This document shows, piece after piece, positions 50,529-58,641 of a DNA stretch of 64,000 nucleotides. The number at the start of each line of letters is the position of its first letter. Position 1 is the first letter of the stretch. Source of the DNA: CAXTPV01 sp965276715 (GTDB lineage: Bacteria > Pseudomonadota > Alphaproteobacteria > Acetobacterales > Acetobacteraceae). The stretch is taken from positions 3,906,001 to 3,970,000 of the forward strand of contig OZ255622.1 in the NCBI GenBank assembly GCA_965276715.1. Direction: 5' to 3'. A program made the translations under genes and the position numbers. Below the pieces are notes generated by a model, which was not told the origin of the DNA, did no database searches, and was given only the letters and a program-made list of their open reading frames with translations.

Positions 50529-52196
50529 ATGGAGCGCAAGCTTGCGGTCGGTAAAGTCCTGTCCGACGCGGCGCTCGACGAGCGCTTGGCGATCGTCGGC
50601 ACGTCCGGGTCCGGCAAGACCTATGCGGCCAAAGGTGGTGTCGAGCGGTTGCTCGACATTGGCGCCCGCGTCTGCATCGTCGACCCGCTCGGAGTCTGGT
50701 GGGGCTTGCGGTCTGCTGCGGACGGTGCCGCGCCAGGCTATCCGGTGGTGGTGTTCGACGGGAGGCATTGCGACGTCGCGCTCGACGATGGCATGGGCAC
50801 TGCCGTCGGTCGTTTGATCGGGGGTCGCTCGTTGGCCTGCGTGCTCGACCTGTCCGAGCTTGGCAGCGCTGCGGCGCGCCGGCGGTTCATGACTGATTTC
50901 GCGGAGGCGCTCTACGAAGCCAACACGGACCCGCTGCACTTGGTGCTGGACGAAGCCGACATGTGGGCGCCCCAGCGGCCCCTGCCGGCCGCCCTCACCC
51001 TTCTCGGTCGGATTGAGGAGATCGTCCGACGCGGCCGCGTGCGCGGGTTCATCCCGTGGCTAATCACCCAGCGTCCGGCGGTCGTGCACAAGGACGTGCT
51101 GAGCCAGGCTGACATCCTGATCGCGATGAAGCTGACCTCGAGCCAAGACCGCGACGCGATCGGCGGCTGGATTGAGGGGCAGGCAGACCGGGCGGACGGC
51201 AAGCGCATCCTCGCCGACCTGCCCAAGCTCACGCGAGGCGAGGGCTACGTCTGGGCGCCGACGGACGGTATGCTCGAGCGCGCCACCTTCCCCGTCATCC
51301 GGACGTTCGACAGCTCCCGGACCCCCAAGCGGGGCGAGCGGATCGCCACGCCGAGCGCCCTGGCTCCCGTCAGCCTGGCCGACATCATGGCGGTGCTTGC
51401 TGCGGACCAGACCGGGCCGCCAGTCGCGGGTGGCCCCGAGCCATCTCGTGGGCAATGGCGAGTGGTAGGTGACGATGGCGGCCGGCAGCGGGTCGCTGAG
51501 CTTGAGCGGCAGCTTGAGGCGGCGTGCACACGCATCGCCGTCTTGGAAAGCGAGGAGGCAGACTTGCGGAGCCGCCTGCAACAGGTTGCGCTGATCGTGG
51601 CAAGTCATGCAGATGCCAGCAGGCTGCGGGGCCCTGCGCAGGAGGCTCAGAGCGCGGCAATGCCTGCTGCCAAGCAGCCAACCAAGCATCGATCGCCCGC
51701 AGCATCACGAGCGAACGGCCGTGGTGACGGCACCCTGCACCCTGCGGCACGAAAACTCCTCGCAGCGCTGGCCCAGCACGCGCCCACTCGCTTCACGTGG
51801 GGGCAGGTCGCGACGCTCGCCGGCCTCAAGCCGTCCGGCGGGCACTACAACGCTGGACGAAAGCAACTGCGCGACCTGAGCCTGATCGACGAGGCCGCGG
51901 ACTTGGTTTTCGCTTCCGTCGCGGGAATGGAAGCGGCTGGTGAGGTGCCACCGGCACCTTCGAGCATAGAAGAGCGTCTCGACCTCTGGTGCTCGCGCCT
52001 GCCCAGCCCAGCACCCGACATGCTCCGCACGCTTGCGGTGCGCGGCGACCTCTACCTTGATACCGAAGAACTTGCTTCCTTGCTTGGCAAGAAACCGACA
52101 GGCGGCCACTGGAACAGCGGCATCGCCTTGCTCCGAAACAACGGACTGGTTGAGTTAAGTGGAAAGCAACTGCGGATAAGCGAGCTCTTCCGATGA
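50529..52196 (+). CDS. HerA/FtsK-superfamily ATPase (DUF87-like) with tandem C-terminal winged helices
   Basis: 555 residues from ATG 50529; a GTG at 50487 would extend into the recombinase remnant. Walker A is GTSGSGKT (24-31), Walker B LHLVLDEAD with D141/E142, and a conserved arginine-rich segment RIEEIVRRGRVRG follows. The C-terminal third has two winged-helix repeats with LAGLKPSGGHYNAGRKQLRD (from about residue 404) and LLGKKPTGGHWNSGIALLR (from about 494). HerA relatives are hexameric DNA translocases. The next gene, a nuclease, overlaps by 4 bp. Known in prophages and elements, function unproven. Confidence 0.8.
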   Translation: MERKLAVGKVLSDAALDERLAIVGTSGSGKTYAAKGGVERLLDIGARVCIVDPLGVWWGLRSAADGAAPGYPVVVFDGRHCDVALDDGMGTAVGRLIGGRSLACVLDLSELGSAAARRRFMTDFAEALYEANTDPLHLVLDEADMWAPQRPLPAALTLLGRIEEIVRRGRVRGFIPWLITQRPAVVHKDVLSQADILIAMKLTSSQDRDAIGGWIEGQADRADGKRILADLPKLTRGEGYVWAPTDGMLERATFPVIRTFDSSRTPKRGERIATPSALAPVSLADIMAVLAADQTGPPVAGGPEPSRGQWRVVGDDGGRQRVAELERQLEAACTRIAVLESEEADLRSRLQQVALIVASHADASRLRGPAQEAQSAAMPAAKQPTKHRSPAASRANGRGDGTLHPAARKLLAALAQHAPTRFTWGQVATLAGLKPSGGHYNAGRKQLRDLSLIDEAADLVFASVAGMEAAGEVPPAPSSIEERLDLWCSRLPSPAPDMLRTLAVRGDLYLDTEELASLLGKKPTGGHWNSGIALLRNNGLVELSGKQLRISELFR

Positions 52197-52714
52197 ATGA
52201 TCCGGAAGCCTCTCTTCGATCTCGAGCCAAGCTCCTTCTGGCAGAGCATTGTGAGACGATCGAGGAGGCGCCTGTTGATCTCAGATATGGAACAGCCGGG
52301 AAGGTCGATGTGCTCGCCCGGCCGCACGAACTGGGTCTGCACCACCTCTCCCTGGCCTTCGAAATGAAGGTCGCGCGCTGCTTCTCGGACGGCGTTGCGG
52401 GAAAATGGCTCAAGCAGGCGTCCGACTATGTCCAGGCGCGCCCATCCAATGGTTGGCCTGTCGTTGCGGCAGCATTCTTCTGGCGCGTCGACATGCCGAA
52501 CGAGATCGAATGGAGGGCGGCAGAGCGGGTGCTCGGGATATTGCACGCGGCCGCGCACTTTCGGGTCGGCTCGGCGATACTTGGAGAGCGCGGCGGCCTC
52601 GACCTTTTTCTGGGTCCTCACCACATTCTGAGAGAAGGCCGGGGCTGGAATCCGCGCGCGGCAGAATGGCTGCTCGCCAAGCGGCAAGACGCCGGGCTTC
52701 GTCGGCCGATCTAG
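52193..52714 (+). CDS. PD-(D/E)xK nuclease-like protein coupled to the ATPase
   Basis: 173 residues, ATGA overlap with the ATPase. The PD-(D/E)xK core is readable: KVDVLA with D39, FEMKV with E57 and K59, then a helix KWLKQASDYVQARPSNGWPV and a strand VVAAAFFW. This fold covers restriction enzymes and VRR-NUC/Holliday-type nucleases. HerA-type ATPases commonly pair with nucleases (HerA-NurA, defence HerA systems), so a joint DNA-processing role is likely. Family not named. Confidence 0.65.
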   Translation: MNDPEASLRSRAKLLLAEHCETIEEAPVDLRYGTAGKVDVLARPHELGLHHLSLAFEMKVARCFSDGVAGKWLKQASDYVQARPSNGWPVVAAAFFWRVDMPNEIEWRAAERVLGILHAAAHFRVGSAILGERGGLDLFLGPHHILREGRGWNPRAAEWLLAKRQDAGLRRPI

Positions 52715-52743
52715 CTGGGCTGGCGGCGCAAGATGGGACTCTA

Positions 52744-53082
52744 ATGACGCGGGTTTCTCGACCAGATCCACTGCGGCAGCGACCATTCGATGATCCGGAG
52801 ATGTTGTCGTATCTCGAGCAGCGTGGTGTTCCTGCCGTCGCGGCCATGCTGTCCCGTATGGCTGAAGACGATCCCTTTGGCGTGTCGATGAGGCCCGAGC
52901 ATCAGGCTTACACGCGGCCGACCCCAACCGGAACGATCACCTTCAGGCGCGCCGACATCGAAGCATGGCTCGCCTGGAAAGCTCTCCGCGAAGCACAGTG
53001 GGTGAAAGTCGGCACGATGGCGGCTATCATCGGGGCTATTGGCGCGGTCGTTGCAGCGGTTCTCGCAGGCATCTCCATCTGA
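52744..53082 (+). CDS. Small protein with C-terminal membrane anchor
   Basis: 112 residues from ATG 52744. A soluble helical part (PEMLSYLEQRGVPAVAAMLS) is followed by RRADIEAWLAWKALREAQWV and a C-terminal hydrophobic helix (MAAIIGAIGAVVAAVLAGIS). Might tether the ATPase-nuclease system to the membrane or act as an effector; the gap of 29 bp leaves cotranscription possible. Not recognised. Confidence 0.5.
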   Translation: MTRVSRPDPLRQRPFDDPEMLSYLEQRGVPAVAAMLSRMAEDDPFGVSMRPEHQAYTRPTPTGTITFRRADIEAWLAWKALREAQWVKVGTMAAIIGAIGAVVAAVLAGISI

Positions 53083-53144
53083 CGCGTCGAACAGAGCCAC
53101 CATTGTCGATCTGACGTCATCATGTGTGACGCCAAGATAGAAGC

Positions 53145-53525
53145 ATGTTCGAAAGCGACAGCATCACCAGGATCACGTGGTCGGCCTTCGCGAAGGCCTG
53201 GGGATCGGCCGGGTTGGACGTCGACGCTCTTCGTCGGCAGGACTCATCGCCTCCCCGGCAGCATCAGGGCCCGGTGCCGACAGGCGCGGATCCGCTTAGT
53301 TCACGCTCGATCGCGGAAGCTGAAGCTGCTGACTACTTACAGTTCAGGGACATGCTCGCGCGCGATCTTCTGAATGGCGTCGGTCCGAGAAGCGCGCCTG
53401 AAGTCGTCGAATGGGCCGAAGCGGGCGGTCTCGAGGGTCACGTGGCGGCACGATTTGCGGAGCGCTTCCTTGCCGATCTCGACCGCTATCGTGAACGGGC
53501 CCGAAGCCGCGCCGCCCGCCGTTGA
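53145..53525 (+). CDS. Small protein of unknown function
   Basis: 126 residues. Helical stretches ADYLQFRDMLARDLLNGVGP and ARFAERFLADLDRYRERARS; no domain recognised. Downstream of the membrane-anchored protein on the same strand. Confidence 0.45.
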   Translation: MFESDSITRITWSAFAKAWGSAGLDVDALRRQDSSPPRQHQGPVPTGADPLSSRSIAEAEAADYLQFRDMLARDLLNGVGPRSAPEVVEWAEAGGLEGHVAARFAERFLADLDRYRERARSRAARR

Positions 53526-53963
53526 TCCAGGTAAACAGGTGCCTGCACCAGTCGACAATTGATTTCAGCCCGTCTCGACTGAATGATTATTGGACGTATT
53601 TATCGAGCCTAGCTTTGCTGCCACCGGCGCGGAGCCGTTTAGACGAGCCGTGGCGCCCACGTCAATAATCCTCGTGGTTGATAGCGGTCAGCGCCCGCAA
53701 CGGCACCAGCGATTTCGCAAGCTGCCGCAAACGGCGCTTCGTCTCGGGCTTCTATTCCAAACCTTCGAAAATGTCGGGGGAGCTTTTGTCCTCCACGCGG
53801 ACACACATGGCGCGCAAGAGAGGGGCCCGGAGGTTGTGATGAGCGACGGACGGAAACCCAGTTTCCGTCGGTTTCCGTCTTTCCGGCCGCAAGTCGGAGG
53901 AATACGCACTATTGATCCTGTCCCGTTGCCGGCCGCTCCCCCCGGCCTTGAAAGGACACCAAG
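53526..53963. other. 438-bp regulatory region before the Xis-like gene
   Basis: Holds no convincing gene. On the minus strand 53662-53808 a short frame broken by an amber codon reads KPETKRRLRQLAKSLVPLRA; it looks like a decayed tail of a gene. At 53849-53885 a compound inverted repeat is present (separate entry), and an AAGGACACC site precedes the next gene. Confidence 0.5.
53849..53885. promoter_or_regulatory. Compound repeat GACGGAAAC / GTTTCCGTC
   Basis: GACGGAAAC (53849-53857), three bases, GTTTCCGTC (53861-53869), one base, GTTTCCGTC (53871-53879), then TTTCCGG. One inverted and two direct copies of a 9-bp word 85 bp upstream of the Xis-like gene form a typical operator or binding array for its regulator or for the element's excision factor. 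Confidence 0.6.
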
Positions 53964-54212
53964 ATGAAAACGACCGCGGCTCCCTTGTATGGAAATATCG
54001 CTCGCGTCTCGGACGAGTTCGGCGTCAGCCGTGCGTGGATCTATCGCGAGCTCACGCGAGGAACGATCCGGGCGATCAAGTTGGGCCGAGCAACCCACAT
54101 CGATATGGAAACTGTCAGGGCGCATCTCGTCAGCCTGCCAACCGCAAAGTTCGGCCAATCCACCACGGGCGCAGTGCCTTCGAAACGGCGGGATCGAACC
54201 GTAGCCGCCTAA
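53964..54212 (+). CDS. AlpA/excisionase-type small HTH protein
   Basis: 82 residues. NIARVSDEFGVSRAWIYREL followed by GTIRAIKLGRATHIDMETVR is an excisionase/AlpA-type winged HTH (HTH_17). Such proteins direct integrase to excise or activate integrase and replication genes in P4- and PICI-type satellites. Its location next to an O-like replication gene fits that role. Confidence 0.8.
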   Translation: MKTTAAPLYGNIARVSDEFGVSRAWIYRELTRGTIRAIKLGRATHIDMETVRAHLVSLPTAKFGQSTTGAVPSKRRDRTVAA

Positions 54213-54236
54213 CCGGTTTCGCGAAAGCGGAACCGG
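54213..54236. terminator. Hairpin after the Xis-like gene
   Basis: CCGGTTTCGC-GAAA-GCGGAACCGG: near-perfect stem with one mismatch immediately after the stop codon at 54210-54212. No U-run follows. Confidence 0.45.
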
Positions 54237-54351
54237 CCCCCTCGCGGAGGCCGATACCGTGACGTGATCGGTTGTCGGGGCCACCGACATAATAGGTCAC
54301 GCGCGGCCAGAGTTCCAGCCAGGGTAGGCAGGTTCCTGAGAAGGATCCGCA

Positions 54352-54447
54352 ATGCGCGCGCACATGACGGCTGTCGACGAAGACGGCGCCACGATCTCAC
54401 TTCCGTACGCCATAGCCGATAGGCTCATGCGTGGAGGCGCTCGATGA
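54352..54447 (+). CDS. Short peptide of 31 residues
   Basis: MRARMTAVDEDGATISLPYA..., too short to be found by standard calling. It ends in an ATGA overlap with the next gene and has GAGAAGGA upstream. Likely a translated leader or small phage protein. Confidence 0.4.
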   Translation: MRAHMTAVDEDGATISLPYAIADRLMRGGAR

Positions 54448-54644
54448 AGCGTCTCGGTGCCTACCTTTATGGGGATCTGCCGCCGCCGGATGACGTGCCG
54501 GAGGCGCGTCAGCTCGATCTGTTCCCGACCGCCAAGGTCATTGGCTTTGACGAAGCGCTCGAGCTTGCATTTGACCGCATGTTCGAGACCTGTCTCAGCG
54601 AGCAACGCTTCCGCGACTTGTGTGAAGGGCGCCGGAAGCCATGA
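54444..54644 (+). CDS. Small protein upstream of the replication gene
   Basis: 66 residues (MKRLGAYLYGDLPPPDDVPE...). Starts and ends with ATGA overlaps, so it belongs to one translational unit with the replication protein. Contains a short helix LELAFDRMFETCLSEQRFRD. Not recognised. Confidence 0.5.
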   Translation: MKRLGAYLYGDLPPPDDVPEARQLDLFPTAKVIGFDEALELAFDRMFETCLSEQRFRDLCEGRRKP

Positions 54645-55474
54645 GCGTGCGCGCAACGAATTGGGTCTGGGATCAGATCCGGAATGGTGGACTGTCCCCT
54701 ACGGAGACCGTCCTGCTGCTGAAAATTGGTTGGAAGCATGAGGTTCGGCAGACATCCGTCAAGATAGGCCATGAGGACCTCGCCGAGGACTGTGGCGTGA
54801 GCCGTAGCAGCGTCATCAGGGCAATCAAGGGTCTGGTTGAAAGGGGACTGATTTCAGTCACCAGGCGCCCTGGATCCAGCCAAAGCCGCTTCGCATTGAA
54901 CTTCGATGCTGAGGCCGAGGTTGGCGACGAGGCAGGTCTTGGCCGTGCAGACGCACACAATATCAACGTCGCAAATTGGAACGAAGAAAAGTGCTACGTT
55001 TCAGAAAGCAACGTTCCAATCTGCGACGTCGAACGTGTCAATCTGAAACCTACAACGTCGCAATCTGACACCTCCAACGTTGCAAACTGGAACGACACTA
55101 AGACTCCAAGAAAGACTCCAAGAAAGACTCTGAAGAAAGACTCTTCTCCGGCGAAGGCACGGTCGGTTTTTGCACCCTACGAAGCCGACTTTGGCGAGTG
55201 GTACCGAGAGTACCCACGCAAGGCTGCGATCCCCAAGGCTCTGGCAGCCTATGCAAAGGCCCGAAGGAAAGGCGTCAGCGCGGCGGAGCTACTCGTCGGA
55301 ATGCGTCAGTTCAGATGGCCATCGGATCCGAGATTCTACCCTTATCCGGCCAGCTGGCTGAACGCCGAACAATGGAAGGACGAGCCTAGCCAGATTGGCT
55401 CGTCCGGGTCCAAGTCAGAGACGAAGGTCGAATTCATGCAGCGCGAAATGATGAGCCAAGGGTTTGCACGATGA
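54641..55474 (+). CDS. O-like phage replication initiator
   Basis: 277 residues. An N-terminal winged-helix domain (LSPTETVLLLKIGWKHEVRQ then HEDLAEDCGVSRSSVIRAIK) is followed by a linker of about 90 residues and a C-terminal domain FAPYEADFGEWYREYPRKAA ... YPYPASWLNAEQWKDE that matches the ends of many prophage replication proteins (F..FW..YP.K.....P..WLN..RW.DE). This is the lambda-O arrangement. Its linker DNA carries iterons (54965-55094), so the gene probably contains its own origin. ATGA coupling to both neighbours. Confidence 0.75.
   Translation: MSVRATNWVWDQIRNGGLSPTETVLLLKIGWKHEVRQTSVKIGHEDLAEDCGVSRSSVIRAIKGLVERGLISVTRRPGSSQSRFALNFDAEAEVGDEAGLGRADAHNINVANWNEEKCYVSESNVPICDVERVNLKPTTSQSDTSNVANWNDTKTPRKTPRKTLKKDSSPAKARSVFAPYEADFGEWYREYPRKAAIPKALAAYAKARRKGVSAAELLVGMRQFRWPSDPRFYPYPASWLNAEQWKDEPSQIGSSGSKSETKVEFMQREMMSQGFAR
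54965..55094 (+). repeat. Iteron array inside the replication gene (putative origin)
   Basis: Copies of AACGTCGCAAATTGGAACG start at 54965, at 55032 (AACGTGTCAATCTGAAACC), 55054 (AACGTCGCAATCTGACACC) and 55076 (AACGTTGCAAACTGGAACG), with one inverted copy at 55012-55029 (17 of 18 bases identical to the first) and a degenerate one at 54995. The last three are spaced exactly 22 bp apart and fall in different codon frames, so the repeat is conserved as DNA, not as protein. Confidence 0.75.
55100..55143 (+). repeat. Purine-rich 12-bp tandem repeat
   Basis: AAGACTCCAAGA at 55100 and 55112, a 13-bp variant at 55124 and a partial copy at 55137. The strand is strongly purine-rich. It lies directly after the iterons and may be the region that unwinds at initiation. 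Encodes TPRKTPRKTLKK. Confidence 0.6.
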
Positions 55475-56280
55475 GCACCGTCATCGCCATGCCGGAACCG
55501 CGCCGGTCGCTGGTCCCCACAATGTCAACCGGACTGCGTATGCTCATCGAGCGCTCGAAGCCGAGCACGTATGGCAGTCGTTCGTCCGATGATGCCGGCC
55601 TCAAGATCGCCGCTGCTGTGAGACCCACTTCCAACCAAGTCGACGAGGCTCGACGTGTCTTACCGGAATGGGAGCGAGCTCTAGAGCCTGTGCCTCGGCA
55701 CCAGTTGCGGCAGTGGTTGATCGGTTTGAACGCGAGCGTGGGGAACATGCTCGATTCGGATATGTTCAATATTCGATTCGAAGCGATCTACACCGACGTC
55801 GCTAACTTTCCGGAGGCCGCTTTCAGTCCGGAGAGCCTCTCCGCGGCCAAGCGACGGTGCGAGTTCTTCCCATCCGTGGCCAAGCTGTTCGAGATAATCG
55901 AGCCCTTCAGGCGCGATCTCGAGCACAACGTGTCGGTTCTCCGTCGAGTCTCGCAACCGCCTGTCCAGCGGGCACAAAACCCCGAGTACATTAGGCCCCC
56001 TCCGGAACAGAGGGAGGCCATCCTGGCCGAATTTCGCGCAAGTATGGCAAAGGCACGAGCGGAGGCAGCGAGGGCGATTTCCGAGGCGACTCCCGCACGT
56101 GCTGAACCGAAACTAAAGATGGGGATGAGCGACCGGGCGTTGCTTGAGACTTTCCGTTGTCAGCTTGCACGCGAGCCGAGTAGCCTCAATGCGGACACGC
56201 TCCGGCGCCGTATTGCCCTACTCGAAGGGAAGCTTGTTGTGAGCGAAGCTGCCGCCCGAAACGATGAAACGCCCAGGTGA
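55471..56280 (+). CDS. Protein downstream of the replication initiator, possible helicase-loader analogue
   Basis: 269 residues, ATGA overlap with the initiator. Location matches lambda P or DnaC-type loaders, but the sequence (RRCEFFPSVAKLFEIIEPFR, then PPPEQREAILAEFRASMAKA) shows no Walker motifs, so it is not a DnaC-type ATPase. The central helical and C-terminal acidic/basic regions look like a protein-interaction factor. Role by location only. Confidence 0.5.
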   Translation: MSTVIAMPEPRRSLVPTMSTGLRMLIERSKPSTYGSRSSDDAGLKIAAAVRPTSNQVDEARRVLPEWERALEPVPRHQLRQWLIGLNASVGNMLDSDMFNIRFEAIYTDVANFPEAAFSPESLSAAKRRCEFFPSVAKLFEIIEPFRRDLEHNVSVLRRVSQPPVQRAQNPEYIRPPPEQREAILAEFRASMAKARAEAARAISEATPARAEPKLKMGMSDRALLETFRCQLAREPSSLNADTLRRRIALLEGKLVVSEAAARNDETPR

Positions 56281-56424
56281 CAATGCCCAGGAAGCCGATG
56301 GACGGGCTTGCCACTTGGCCGGTGCTGACCAAGCGGGCGCGCTGGAAGGCCTCCAGCGGTCGCCAGGGCCGCCGCAAGAGGCAACCCGGGGCCAACATCG
56401 GATTGATAACGAGGTCTGTCGGCA

Positions 56425-57018
56425 ATGGGTGAGCAGTTACAGTGCTCGCAGTGCGGAAAACCTGCGGTCAAGGCCGTGCAAGCCATCCCTCTGTGCGTTA
56501 GCTGCTTCTACACGCTCCAGGTCGCCGACACGCTGGCGAGGAGGCTCGCCGCAATTGGCATGAATTACGCCGCCGACCAGATGGAAACCATAACCGGCAT
56601 GCGCGGGTATGGCGTCCGAATGCAGGTTCCAGAAATCCCGAAAGGCCCAACCATCTTGCACAACATCAAGGTCGACAGAAGCGTGATCGGCTCTGTCAAT
56701 ACGGGGTCGATTGAGAAAGTCGACGTCAGCATCTCCTATCTGAAAGCCGGCGGGAATGAGCAACTCAGCGCCGCACTGCAATCCCTCACAGAAGCGATCG
56801 CCGTCGCGCCTGAGCTCGGCATCGCGCCGAAATCCGAATTGCTGGACCAGGTCGCATTCCTGTCCGAGCAGGCAGCGGTAGCCGCCAAGGATCGTCGCCC
56901 CGGCATGATCCGAGCAGCCCTTGAGGCGCTGACCGCTGGTGCCACCGTTGTATCCTCAGTCGAAGAAGCCTGGACTGCCGCGGAGCCGTTTTTGCGTTCT
57001 TTATTCGGGATCTCCTGA
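56425..57018 (+). CDS. Zinc-ribbon protein of unknown function
   Basis: 197 residues. N-terminal C-x2-C pairs CSQC and CVSC (zinc ribbon, residues 7-27), then PTILHNIKVDRSVIGSVNTG and IEKVDVSISYLKAGGNEQLS, and a helical C-terminus. I recognise the HNIK.DRS..GS.NTG pattern as a recurrent bacterial protein group but not its function. The 56,281-56,424 gap holds nothing evident. Confidence 0.55.
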   Translation: MGEQLQCSQCGKPAVKAVQAIPLCVSCFYTLQVADTLARRLAAIGMNYAADQMETITGMRGYGVRMQVPEIPKGPTILHNIKVDRSVIGSVNTGSIEKVDVSISYLKAGGNEQLSAALQSLTEAIAVAPELGIAPKSELLDQVAFLSEQAAVAAKDRRPGMIRAALEALTAGATVVSSVEEAWTAAEPFLRSLFGIS

Positions 57019-57059
57019 AACCGCATCGAGCCTCGGCCGACCTCGATCAAGACGAAAAG

Positions 57060-57610
57060 ATGTCTATAATCTGTGACACCGACGACGCCATTCGCGCTCA
57101 CCGCAGAAGAAGGGCCATACCCCCAAACCCAGTGATATGCCGGGTTGCTCGGAGGCCCTTGAAGATCATCCCCGAGGAGGCGTCTACCGACTCATCATGC
57201 GGTCCAAGTTGCCAGCCGCCGAGCAGTTCGACGATTGGGTGATCGGCGAGTTTCTTCCTTCCATTCGAAAGCAGGACGGCTATATGGCCGCCGCGTCGGA
57301 GGAGACGCCCGAAAAGGGGGCATTGCACGCAATGCACGTATCGCCCTCCTCAGAGAATCTCGCACCAAGTGGCGGGTTTGCGCGCTTGGAGGTCGGAATG
57401 CTTCTTGGGTTGCAGACGGGATCGGTTGTAACTGGCCTCGTCGCGGCCGTGCTTTGGTTTCGGTCGGCGACAATAAAAGCCTCCCCAGCGACGTTGGCCG
57501 GCTTCGACCAGCTTGAAGGTCTCCTCGACCAGATGGGCCGCCTCAACATGTGGGCAGCGGGTGTGACCGATACCTACGCCGATGGACTGATACGCGACGA
57601 AGAGAGGTAA
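57060..57610 (+). pseudogene. Frameshifted BRO-N antirepressor-like gene with a C-terminal hydrophobic part
   Basis: In the first frame CDTDDAIRAHRR and LKIIPE are typical of BRO-N domains, in the next frame GGVYRLIMRSKLPAAEQFDD followed by VIGEFLPSIRKQDGY is the standard BRO-N C-terminal half. A frameshift separates them. The second frame continues with a membrane-like segment (LGLQTGSVVTGLVAAVLWFR) to 57610 and might still be translated from an internal ATG. BRO-N proteins are phage antirepressors. Confidence 0.55.
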
Positions 57611-57639
57611 TAGTCTGCGGAGTAGGGAGATCGCCAACC

Positions 57640-58641
57640 GTGCTAGACCAACCGAACGTTCTTTTCCTCAACATTGGCTGGGCCAGGGCCTACCAGGGCG
57701 ATGCAGACGACCTGCCAGCAGGTAAGTCGAGGCACTTGGCACGAGGCATCGAAGAGTCGACCGAAGCCGGTGAGTCGTTCAACTTCAAGGTCTATCGAGG
57801 CAAGTGCTACGGATACAGCGCGGCCAGAGCCGGAACGATTAACATTGACAAGCTTGGAGCGGGCAAGGGCGACGACGAAATCAGCGGCGTCCTGATCGTC
57901 TGGACCGCGTTGAACCCTGATCGAGGAAGCTTCATCGTAGGTTGGTGGCGCAACGCCACGGTCTTTCGTCATCTGCAGGAGATCCGGCCCGAGTCCGGCT
58001 GCAAATTTTGCAACGCTACCGCGAAGGCGAGCGACTGCACGCTCTTGAAGGACGAAGATCGGGGCTTTCCTGTCAAGCGGTCGGTTCGAGGTTGGCCCGG
58101 ACAGTCCAACGTATTCTTCGCCAGCAGCAGCATGGCACACGCCGACCTGCGGTCAGTCCTGCGCTACGTGGATCAAGGCAAGCCGCCTGAGGCCAAGACT
58201 ACCGTGAGCAGCACCGAAATGTCGAAAGCGGCCAAGAGCTGGCCTACCCTCGATCCCGAGCTGCGCGCGAAGATCGAGCAGGCTGCGATTGCCGTGGTCA
58301 GGAAGCATTACGGCGGCCTGAAGACCGGCTGGACCGTCACCTCAGTCGAGAAGGAAAACTTCGGTTGGGATCTGGAGGCTCGCGCTGGGGGCCGCACTCT
58401 TCGGATCGAGGTCAAGGGTCGAGCCGGGGAGGGTCCGGTCGAGCTGACGCCGAACGAATATCGGGCGATGTTGGCACCCTCAACGCGCGCAAGCTATCGG
58501 CTCGCAATCGTTCACGGAGCGCTAGGCCGGACACCTCAGCTCCGGATCTTCGTGTGGTCGGTGAAGTCTGAGAATTGGGTCGACGACGGCGGCAAAGCGC
58601 TCAGGCTGGTCGAGCGACCTGGGGCGATCGCCAGCTTCTAA
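57640..58641 (+). CDS. DUF3883-domain nuclease-like protein (restriction-like)
   Basis: 333 residues from GTG 57640. The C-terminal domain (from about 203) shows the DUF3883 PD-(D/E)xK core: HYGGLKTGWTVTSVEKENFG, then GWDLEA with D244, RIEVKG with E257 and K259. The N-terminal part begins VLFLNIGWARAYQGDADDLP and contains GVLIVWTAL and FIVGWWRNATVFRH, possibly a modified-base or ligand-sensing domain. This architecture recurs in restriction-like defence loci. Which modification or DNA it targets cannot be read from sequence. Confidence 0.7.
   Translation: MLDQPNVLFLNIGWARAYQGDADDLPAGKSRHLARGIEESTEAGESFNFKVYRGKCYGYSAARAGTINIDKLGAGKGDDEISGVLIVWTALNPDRGSFIVGWWRNATVFRHLQEIRPESGCKFCNATAKASDCTLLKDEDRGFPVKRSVRGWPGQSNVFFASSSMAHADLRSVLRYVDQGKPPEAKTTVSSTEMSKAAKSWPTLDPELRAKIEQAAIAVVRKHYGGLKTGWTVTSVEKENFGWDLEARAGGRTLRIEVKGRAGEGPVELTPNEYRAMLAPSTRASYRLAIVHGALGRTPQLRIFVWSVKSENWVDDGGKALRLVERPGAIASF

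Noticed and set aside
53662..53808. Minus-strand frame reading MCVRVEDK...KPETKRRLRQLAK with an amber codon
   Set aside because: Only 49 codons with an in-frame TAG at codon 19 and no recognised family; noted only as a possible relic.
55471..56280. DnaC-type helicase loader
   Set aside because: No Walker A or B motif; only the position next to the O-like gene suggests it.
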